A DNA stretch of 64,000 nt from Agromyces larvae (GTDB lineage Bacteria; Actinomycetota; Actinomycetes; Actinomycetales; Microbacteriaceae): positions 2,604,001 through 2,668,000 of the forward strand of contig NZ_CP094528.1 of assembly GCF_022811705.1 (NCBI RefSeq). Direction: 5' to 3'. A program made the translations under genes and the position numbers. The notes below the pieces were generated by a model. That model saw only the letters and a list, made by a program, of their open reading frames with translations. It was not told the origin of the DNA and made no database searches. Positions 58,051 to 64,000 of this stretch are shown in pieces (position 1 is the stretch's first letter; every line of letters begins with the position of its first letter).

Positions 58051-59667
58051 GTCGCGTTCGAGCACGAAGTAGAACTCGCGCCCGTCGTCGCGCGTGTCGC
58101 GCCCGCCCATCACGCCCAGCACCGCATCGGCCGACAGGCGCGTGAAGCTGTCGACGATCGGCAACGCGTCGTACACCATCGCGGCGGTGACGACGCCGTC
58201 GCGCTCGATCCGCCAGAGCGAGGCGCCGCCCTTCGAGAAGCCGGTGTCGGCGACGAGCCCTCCGTCGGCGCCGCGGCACACGATCGGGTCGACGTCGTCG
58301 TCGGCGCGGAACCGCTTGCCGACCCACCGCATGCGATCGAGCAGCCGCTCGGCGCGGTGCCCGGTCGTCACCGCCCATCCCCGCCAGAACCCGCGCAGCT
58401 CGTCGGTGCGCACCGGCGGCAGCGAGCGCCAGAGCTCGGCGAGCGCGGCATCCGACAGCGATCGGTCGCGCAGTGTGCGCAGCGGGTCGGATGCCTCGCC
58501 GGCCACGGCCTCGGTCGCCGGCGCGAGCGGCTCGCGCAGCGAAGCATCCGTGGCATCCGTGGCATCCCGCCGCACCAGCACCGCCTTCACCGCGCGGCCC
58601 GCGCGCGCGTCCGCGACCGCCCGGCCGATGTCATCGAAGTCGTACTCGGCGACCAGCCGCTCCACCGGGAACCGCCCCGCCCGCCACAGGGCCAGCAGGC
58701 GCGTGATGTCGCGGTCGAGCACCGCGTCGCCCTCGATGACGCCGGTGAGGGTGCGACCCCAGAGCAGTCGCCCCTGGGCGATCGACAGCCGGTTCGCACC
58801 GGGGCGCAGCGCGACCGTCGCACACACCCCGCGCGGGCCGAGCGCGGCCATCGCGGCATCCATCGCCGGCTGCGTGCCGACCGTGTCGAGCACGTACCGC
58901 ATCTGGCCGGTCGTGCGCAGCAGCCCCGCGAGGTCGTCGGGTGCGACCGCGGCGGTCGCACCGAGCTCGAGCGCGAGCGCACGGCGGGCGGGCACGGGAT
59001 CGCTGACCAGGATGTCGCGGCATCCGGCGACCGCGGCCGCCATCACCGCGGCCAGCCCGACCGCGCCGGCGCCGATCACGAGCAGGCCGTCGTCGGCGCC
59101 GGGGCGCAGCACGTTGAACACGGTGCCGGCACCCGTGAGCACGCCGCAGCCGAGCGGCGCGGCGATGCTCGGCGGCACGTCGTCGGCGATCACCACCGCG
59201 TTCGACTCGCGCGCGATCACCCGGGTCGCCCAGGACGACTGCGACATCCATCCGGTGGTGAGCGCTTCGCCGCTGTCGGCGATCGAGAGCGCGTCGCGCA
59301 CGGGGGCGTTGTTGAGGTCGGCGAACCGCGCGCACGACGACGGATGCCCGTCGCGGCACGCCCGGCACGCCCCGCACGAGTCGAACCCGAGCACCACCCG
59401 GTCGCCGACCCGCACCCGGTCGACGCCGGTGCCGACGGCCTCGACGACGCCCGCGCCCTCGTGCCCGAAGACCGCGGGCAGCGGATACCCCGTGCCGCCG
59501 TCGATCGCGACGAGGTCGGTGTGGCACACGCCCGAGGCGAGGATGCGCACGAGCAGCTCGCCGGGCCCGGGGGCCGCGACCGTGACCGGCTCGAGCAGCG
59601 GCTCGCCGCCGGGCGTTCGCACCACCGCCGCCAGATCGCGGGCCGTGATCAGGGGGACACTCGTCAT
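58033..59667 (-). CDS. Alcohol dehydrogenase fused to GXWXG/DUF4334
   Basis: A 544-residue fusion. Residues 1-367 are a zinc alcohol dehydrogenase of the class III/aryl-alcohol type: Cys48 and His69 and Cys184 for the catalytic zinc, Cys98, 101, 104 and 112 for structural zinc, and GAGAVG (209-214) for NAD(P). After a linker rich in Asp, Ala and Thr (368-405) comes a domain with GFWRG (426-430) and GASLWRIERDGVVTAAMVYDALPIVDSFTRL, the GXWXG plus DUF4334 pair that usually forms a separate protein. A palindrome with the regulon core is upstream. Probably oxidises an alcohol feeding the acyl-CoA route; the role of DUF4334 is unknown. Confidence 0.82.
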   Translation of the reverse strand: MTSVPLITARDLAAVVRTPGGEPLLEPVTVAAPGPGELLVRILASGVCHTDLVAIDGGTGYPLPAVFGHEGAGVVEAVGTGVDRVRVGDRVVLGFDSCGACRACRDGHPSSCARFADLNNAPVRDALSIADSGEALTTGWMSQSSWATRVIARESNAVVIADDVPPSIAAPLGCGVLTGAGTVFNVLRPGADDGLLVIGAGAVGLAAVMAAAVAGCRDILVSDPVPARRALALELGATAAVAPDDLAGLLRTTGQMRYVLDTVGTQPAMDAAMAALGPRGVCATVALRPGANRLSIAQGRLLWGRTLTGVIEGDAVLDRDITRLLALWRAGRFPVERLVAEYDFDDIGRAVADARAGRAVKAVLVRRDATDATDASLREPLAPATEAVAGEASDPLRTLRDRSLSDAALAELWRSLPPVRTDELRGFWRGWAVTTGHRAERLLDRMRWVGKRFRADDDVDPIVCRGADGGLVADTGFSKGGASLWRIERDGVVTAAMVYDALPIVDSFTRLSADAVLGVMGGRDTRDDGREFYFVLERDETPPA

Positions 59668-59680
59668 CGGGAACCTCGCT

Positions 59681-59726
59681 CGGCCGTGCAGTAATGTGAA
59701 TCGAGATTCACATTACTGCACGGCCG
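59681..59726. promoter_or_regulatory. 46-bp near-perfect palindrome with operator core
   Basis: Two 22-bp arms (59681-59702, 59705-59726) pair perfectly around GA. The core TGTGAATCGAGATTCACA (59695-59712) is the same as the 38237 operator except for one base. Flanks GTAA/TTAC, CTGCA and CGGCCG extend the symmetry. It is both a likely operator for the dehydrogenase and a possible terminator for the ABC operon on the other side. Confidence 0.8.
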
Positions 59727-59753
59727 GGTTCCTGCACGCGGCGGGTCGTGCGA

Positions 59754-60521
59754 TCAGCGGGGAGTCGCCCGCCGGATCACGAGGTACCCGCCGAGGGCGC
59801 AGACCAGGGCGAGCCCGAGCACGATCGTGAATCCGCCGACGATGCCGATGGAGGCGAACCACGTGAAGAGCGACATCCAGCCGTTGCTGAAGGTCATGGT
59901 CGCGATGAAGGCGAGGAACAGCGCGATCGCGCTGAACGTCACGACCAGCATGCCCCGCATGCGCCACCGCATGTACACCGTCGTCACGCTCGCGCCGATG
60001 AACAACACCAGCAACTGCATCGCCAGCGTCGTGTAGAAGTCGGTGAGCCAGCCCTGCTGGCCGTACCAGAGCGAATCGAACATCGCGATGCCGATCCCCC
60101 AGCCGCCGGTCGCCTTCTCGATCTGCACGAGCGTGGCGATCGCGACGGCGTTCAAGAACGAGACGATGCCGAACATCACGCTCGTGCCGATCCAGAAGTC
60201 GCGCCGCGTGGTGCCGAAGCCGAGCGCGAACGAGAAGGTCAGGCCGATCGCCTGCACGCCGACGACCACGAGGTACCACTGGGGCGAGAGCACCGCCCAG
60301 CTGTAGCGCATGCCCACGGCCATGTTCTCGGCAGGGCCGCCCGCGCCCGTGATGATGAGCCCGATGACCATCATGATGGCCCAGGCGGAGCCGAGGATGA
60401 TCCACGGGATGCCGAAGAACACCGACGGGTTGACGGCGTGCAGGCGCACGACGCGCCAGATCTCGTGGGCCCGCGAACGGGCCTCGGTGCGCACGATCGG
60501 CTGATCGATGACGGCGCTCAT
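59754..60521 (-). CDS. ABC transporter permease
   Basis: A 255-residue integral membrane protein with about six hydrophobic helices (for example PSVFFGIPWIILGSAWAIMMVIGLII and YLVVVGVQAIGLTFSFALGFGTT). No export motif or signature gives the cargo. The start at 60521 overlaps the ATPase stop by 4 bases, so it is the membrane half of a YtrB-type exporter or sensor. Confidence 0.82.
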   Translation of the reverse strand: MSAVIDQPIVRTEARSRAHEIWRVVRLHAVNPSVFFGIPWIILGSAWAIMMVIGLIITGAGGPAENMAVGMRYSWAVLSPQWYLVVVGVQAIGLTFSFALGFGTTRRDFWIGTSVMFGIVSFLNAVAIATLVQIEKATGGWGIGIAMFDSLWYGQQGWLTDFYTTLAMQLLVLFIGASVTTVYMRWRMRGMLVVTFSAIALFLAFIATMTFSNGWMSLFTWFASIGIVGGFTIVLGLALVCALGGYLVIRRATPR

Positions 60522-61426
60522 GCGGCGACCTCCCGGTCGGTCGAGTCGGCACTCAGGTCGGTGCCGGTCAGGTGGATGATGAGCTGCTGCAGCGAGACCG
60601 GCGCGAGCTCGAGCCCGAGTTCGGCGGCCGTGACCCGCTCGGCCTGGTCGAGCCGGCCGTCGATCGTGACCGACGCGAGCCCGCCGAGGTTGTCGCGGCC
60701 GATGACGGGCCGGTCGGCCGTGAACGACTCGACCGCGGCGCGCGGCCCGGCGATGGTCGTCGCGGACCCGCGCAGCTCGTCGGCGTCGCGGTCGAACAGG
60801 ATGCGGCCCTGGTCGATGAGGATGACATGCTCGAGCAGGTTCGCGACCTCGTCGATCAGGTGCGTCGAGAGCACGATCGTGCGGGGGTGCTCGGCGTAGT
60901 CCTCGAGCAGGCGGTCGTAGAAGATGTGCCGCGCGACGGCGTCGAGGCCGAGGTAGGGCTCGTCGAAGAACGTGAGCGGCGCGCGGCTCGCGAGCCCGAC
61001 GATCACGCCGACGGCCGAGAGCTGCCCGCGCGAGAGCTTCTTGACGTAGCGGTTCAGCGGCAGCCGGAAGTCGGCGATGAGCCGCTCGGCGAACTCGGCG
61101 TCCCAGTGCTCGAAGAACCAGGGCGCGGCCTTGAAGACGTGCGCGGCCTTGAAGCTGTCGGGGTAGCGCTGCGACTCGGCGATGAAGCACATGCGGCGCA
61201 GCACGTCGGCGTGTTCGGCCGGTTCGCGGTCGAAGACCTCGAGGGCGCCGGCGTCGGGGAACAGCTGGCCCGTGAGCAACTGCATGATCGTCGTCTTGCC
61301 GGCCCCGTTGCGGCCGAGGAGCCCGTAGATGCGGTTCTCCTCGAGCGTGAAGTCGACGGCGTCGACGGCCGTGAACGAGCCGTAGCGCTTGGTGAGCCCG
61401 GTCGCCCTGGCGACGGTGCGGGTCAT
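60518..61426 (-). CDS. ABC transporter ATPase (YtrB type)
   Basis: A 302-residue ATPase. Walker A LLGRNGAGKTT, signature LSRGQLSAVGVIVGLA, Walker B FFDEPYLGLD and switch STHLIDE are present; the signature reads LSRGQ instead of LSGGQ, which is common in this subgroup. C-terminal domain of about 80 residues. It overlaps the GntR gene by 4 bases. Confidence 0.88.
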   Translation of the reverse strand: MTRTVARATGLTKRYGSFTAVDAVDFTLEENRIYGLLGRNGAGKTTIMQLLTGQLFPDAGALEVFDREPAEHADVLRRMCFIAESQRYPDSFKAAHVFKAAPWFFEHWDAEFAERLIADFRLPLNRYVKKLSRGQLSAVGVIVGLASRAPLTFFDEPYLGLDAVARHIFYDRLLEDYAEHPRTIVLSTHLIDEVANLLEHVILIDQGRILFDRDADELRGSATTIAGPRAAVESFTADRPVIGRDNLGGLASVTIDGRLDQAERVTAAELGLELAPVSLQQLIIHLTGTDLSADSTDREVAA

Positions 61427-61782
61427 GATGCGATCCTCTCTGCGCGGACCATCGCCGCGAGTTCTTCGGGGCCGATGCCGAGCTTCTCGGCTTCGACCAT
61501 GAGTGGTCTGAGGTACTGCGCGGCGAACTCGGCCCGCCGGCGCTCGATGAGACGCTCCCTGGCGCCGGCCGTCACGAACATGCCGATGCCCCGCCGCTTC
61601 TCCACGATGCCGTCGTCGACAAGGCGGTTCACCCCTTTCAGCGCGGTGGCCGGGTTGACCCGGAGGAACGCCGCGAACTCATTGGTCGACGGGATCTGAC
61701 TGCCCTCGAGCAGGGTGCCGTCGATGATGTCGTTCTCGACCTGCTCGGCGATCTGGATGAAGATCGGGCGCGATTCGTCCAT
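61423..61782 (-). CDS. GntR-family regulator (YtrA subfamily)
   Basis: A 119-residue repressor with a winged helix (about 4-75, PIFIQIAEQVENDIIDGTLLEGSQIPSTNEFAAFLRVNPATALKGV) and a short C-terminal helical pair. YtrA proteins lack a large effector domain and control an adjacent ABC operon, often responding to cell-wall antibiotics. A perfect palindromic operator lies 18 bases upstream of the start, and the gene leads the operon. Confidence 0.88.
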   Translation of the reverse strand: MDESRPIFIQIAEQVENDIIDGTLLEGSQIPSTNEFAAFLRVNPATALKGVNRLVDDGIVEKRRGIGMFVTAGARERLIERRRAEFAAQYLRPLMVEAEKLGIGPEELAAMVRAERIAS

Positions 61783-61799
61783 ACCCGCCTAACTCTGTT

Positions 61800-61823
61800 G
61801 GTTCATTACTCGACTAATGAACC
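61800..61823. promoter_or_regulatory. YtrA-type operator
   Basis: GGTTCATTA-N6-TAATGAACC, a perfect 9-bp inverted repeat with 6-base spacer immediately upstream of the GntR gene, in an AT-rich stretch. It fits a GntR-dimer site. Confidence 0.82.
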
Positions 61824-61949
61824 ACTGAACCGCGGTGATGTCAACCCCCTGCGCGACATCCGGCCGGGACGCGTTCGAACACCACGAAGTGCCGCTAGGA
61901 CGTGTTGCTAAAGCCTGGCGGGTGTGAGAGCTCGATCTCTATCGGCTGG

Positions 61950-62324
61950 CTACTTCGTTGACCGCGACGGCGTGGCCTGCAGGATCAGCTGCCGCGAAGT
62001 CGCAGCATCGTCCACGGATAGGTAGAGCTGGCGGAAGTGCTCGGCTTCGTCGAGCCGGATGCTGAGTGCGGCGCCGGTTCCCGAGTAGTTCCAGTAATGC
62101 CGCTCACCCTTGGGATGAAATGTGCCGACGAGCTTGCCGGAGATGTCCAGTCCCGGGCCACGCCATCCAGTAGCAATCTGGTAGGGGGCGGGTTCCACGG
62201 ACACATTCGTAACACTGGACAGCGGGACGGTGAGCTTCCTCCTGAAGCCCCAGAGCTTGTCCAGTCCTTTGGGAACGATGATGAGGTTCCCGTTTTCGAT
62301 CCTCAATGAGTTCCGGGCAGGCAT
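61950..62324 (-). CDS. Hypothetical PH-like protein (IS passenger)
   Basis: A 124-residue protein. The strand-rich order (LRIENGNLIIVPKGLDKLWGF, KLTVPLSSVTNVSVEP, HYWNYSGTGAALSIRLD) followed by a C-terminal helix resembles bacterial PH-like domains; this is inference. Codon use is less G/C-biased in the third position than the surrounding genes, suggesting a foreign origin. It lies between the left IS end and the transposase stop, on the same strand as the transposase, and is thus carried by the element. Confidence 0.7.
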   Translation of the reverse strand: MPARNSLRIENGNLIIVPKGLDKLWGFRRKLTVPLSSVTNVSVEPAPYQIATGWRGPGLDISGKLVGTFHPKGERHYWNYSGTGAALSIRLDEAEHFRQLYLSVDDAATSRQLILQATPSRSTK

Positions 62325-62392
62325 GCCCCCAGATTATCTGGGTAGCTCCGGGCTCGGGACCTGAGGCACGTCCAGACACTGCCCGCTCGAAC

Positions 62393-63284
62393 CTAAGTCG
62401 GGATCTTCCCGGTGCTCGAGATCCAGTGGAGCGTCGCGGCGAGGCAGAGGCCGGCGTGGTAGTTGCGGGCGGTCTTGTCTGAGCGCATCGCGATGCCGCG
62501 CCACTGCTTGAGCTTGTTGAAGCACCGCTCGACGACGTTGCGGCCGCGGTAGCGGGCCCGCTGCTGGCCGCCGAAGTCGATCGGTCGTCCGCGGCGCTTG
62601 CGTCGGTGCGCGATCTGATCGTCGCGTTCGGGGATCGTCGCGGCGATCCCGCGCTCTCGCAGCCATGCCCGGTTCGCCTTCGACGGGTAGCCCTTGTCAG
62701 CGAGCACACGCTCCGGCCGGGACCGTGGCCTGCCCCGAGCACCCGGAACGCGGATCTCACTCAGCGTCGCGGCAAGCATGCTTGTATCCGCCGCTTGCCC
62801 GGGGGTGAGGATGAACGCGAGAGCCCTGCCCCTTCCGTCGCAGACCAGGTGGTTCTTCGTCGTCAATCCGCCGCGGGAGCGGCCGATCGCATGATCTGAC
62901 GGCTCGTCACCGAATTTCTTGTAGTTCGACAGAGCCCCCTGTGGTGCGGGGAAGTGTCGCGCCGTGCTGGTGCACGCGCACGATAGTGGAGTCGATTGAC
63001 GCGACCCAATCCAGGTCCCCGGACTGCTGCGCGAGCGACTGCGTCTTCTCCAGCACCCGCGCCCACACGCCCTGCTCGGACCACCGGTTGAAGTTCTTGT
63101 AGATCGTGTTCCAGTTCCCGAATCGCTCGGGCACGTCTCGCCACGGCGCGCCCGTACGAAACCGCCATGCCGTCGCCTCGACCACCGTGCGCCGATCCAC
63201 CGGCGGCCGCCCCGTCAACTTCTCCCTCGGGAACAGCGGACCGATCACAGCCCAGGCCTCGTCAGAGATCACATCACGCGACAC
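62393..63284 (-). CDS. IS5-family transposase (programmed frameshift)
   Basis: The DDE transposase is encoded by two overlapping frames. The first runs from 63284 to 62907 (125 residues, MSRDVISDEAWAVIGPLF... to VELQEIR) and contains the first Asp in ASIDSTIVRVHQHG. The second ends at 62393 and contains the second Asp in LADKGYPSK and the Glu in RNVVERCFNKLKQWR. The slip occurs around ACAAGAAATTCGG, giving YKKFGDEPSDHAIGRSRGG across the junction, as in other IS427-type elements, so the gene is probably intact, not broken. Typical length for a fused product. Confidence 0.85.
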
Positions 63285-63346
63285 GCGTTCAAGACTCGCC
63301 GACTCGGAGGCTGAAGGTGTTTAGCAACACGGCCTAGGGTGACCGG

Positions 63347-64000
63347 ATGCCGCCCCGCATGCTCCTGCCCCGCTCGGCTCCTTCGCGAGAAGGGGTGTCC
63401 CCCCTCGCCGTCACGGCGCTGCTGGACCGGCTCGACGAGCAGGCGATCGAATGCCACTCGCTGATGGTCGTGCGTCACGGGCGCATCGTGGCGGAAGGGT
63501 GGTGGGCACCGTACTCCGCTGCACAGCCGCACCTCCTCTACTCGCTGACGAAGTCGTTCACCTCGATCGCGGTCGGTCTCGCGATCGCCGACGGCCTGCT
63601 CTCGCTCGACGACCGCCTGGTCGACGTGCTGCCCGAGCACGTCCCCGACGACGTAACCGCTCAGGGGCGGCGCATCACCGCGCACCACCTGCTCTCGATG
63701 ACCGCGGGGCATCCGACCGACACCCTCGAGGAGGCCTGGCGGCTCGAGCCGGGCGATCTGGTCAGAGGATTCCTGCGACTGCCGTTCGCCGCACCCGAGG
63801 GCACGCTCCACACCTACGACAACGCGACCACCTTCATCCTGGCCCGCATGGTGGAACGGGTCACCGGCCGCGAGCTTCCCGACTACCTCGACGAGCGGCT
63901 GTTCGACCCCATGGGCATCGAGGCGGGCGAATGGGACCGCGTCGCGAGCGGCCTCGCGTTCGGATTCCACGGGCTCCACCTGACGACCGAAGCGGTCGCC
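63347..64000 (+). CDS. Serine hydrolase, beta-lactamase fold (partial)
   Basis: The window ends inside this gene; 218 codons are present. The penicillin-binding/class C beta-lactamase-like fold is shown by Ser66-x-x-Lys69 in LYSLTKSF and the YDN motif in HTYDNATTFILARMVERVTG. No signal peptide is seen, so a cytoplasmic esterase or peptidase-like activity is plausible. The start ATG lies 10 bases beyond the IS target CTAG, with AGGGTG before it; the IS insertion may cut the gene from its native promoter. Confidence 0.8.
   Translation, partial: MPPRMLLPRSAPSREGVSPLAVTALLDRLDEQAIECHSLMVVRHGRIVAEGWWAPYSAAQPHLLYSLTKSFTSIAVGLAIADGLLSLDDRLVDVLPEHVPDDVTAQGRRITAHHLLSMTAGHPTDTLEEAWRLEPGDLVRGFLRLPFAAPEGTLHTYDNATTFILARMVERVTGRELPDYLDERLFDPMGIEAGEWDRVASGLAFGFHGLHLTTEAVA

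Larger units (their letters stand above)
61899..63333 (-). mobile_element. IS5-family element (IS427-like) with passenger gene
   Basis: The 1,435-bp segment is flanked by CTAG on both sides (61895-61898 and 63334-63337), the target-site type of this group. Ends read GACGTGTTGCTAAA at the left and, inverted, GCCGTGTTGCTAAA at the right, so the terminal repeats match but for one base. The transposase occupies the right part. The left 450 bp contains a second gene not related to transposition. Typical members of this group are well below 1.2 kb. It inserted 14 bases before the start of the serine-hydrolase gene. Confidence 0.85.

Noticed and set aside
62907..63284. Transposase as a broken gene
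   Set aside because: The change of frame lies at the usual slip site of IS427-type elements and all three catalytic acids are present, so a programmed frameshift is more likely than decay.

Overview
The window is high-GC actinobacterial DNA, most likely from a member of the Microbacteriaceae (Agromyces/Microbacterium type). This is inferred from the strong G/C third-position codon bias, GTG starts, start-stop overlaps between neighbouring genes, and the very frequent word CGGATGCC/GGCATCCG. No rRNA, tRNA, CRISPR array or prophage is visible. One insertion sequence is present near the right end.

Layout. 1-9.4 kb: L-2-hydroxyglutarate oxidase, an unknown protein, a small YVxG-repeat protein preceded by three stem-loops with one shared loop sequence, a furA-katA peroxide-defence pair, an acyl-CoA ligase, adenine phosphoribosyltransferase and a sortase-anchored fibronectin-type surface protein. 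9.4-16 kb: purL, a tandem pair of VIT-family membrane proteins, a Nudix hydrolase and a secreted subtilisin-like protease. 16-32 kb: a carbohydrate locus with beta-mannosidase, a complete Dpp/Opp-type ABC importer, alpha-galactosidase (GH36), beta-galactosidase (GH42), two ROK regulators and a LacI-like sensor protein that lacks a DNA-binding domain. Together these fit uptake and trimming of galacto-manno-oligosaccharides. 32-36 kb: an alcohol dehydrogenase, then a SipW/TasA-type cluster consisting of a TasA-like protein, a SipW-like signal peptidase fused to a CBM2-like domain, and a collapsed TasA-like remnant.

36.5-58 kb is a large acyl-CoA catabolic region: acyl-CoA synthetase, a double-headed TetR, aldehyde dehydrogenase, a second TetR, and a leftward operon of acyl-CoA dehydrogenase, thiolase, FadB-like enzyme and nitronate monooxygenase. 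Divergent from it runs an operon of SDR, ACAD10/11-like dehydrogenase, APH-like kinase, etfB, etfA, a membrane cytochrome b and prpDBC. The SDR/ACAD/kinase trio resembles the levulinate (lva) logic, in which a 4-hydroxyacyl-CoA is phosphorylated and the phosphate removed, yielding acetyl-CoA and propionyl-CoA. The 2-methylcitrate genes at the end of the same operon would consume the propionyl-CoA. An 18-bp palindrome recurs upstream of three genes in and near this region and suggests one regulon.

58-64 kb: an alcohol dehydrogenase fused to a GXWXG/DUF4334 domain, a YtrA/YtrB-type GntR-ABC operon with a clear palindromic operator, a 1.4-kb IS5-family element that appears to carry a passenger gene, and the start of a beta-lactamase-fold serine hydrolase cut by the window edge.
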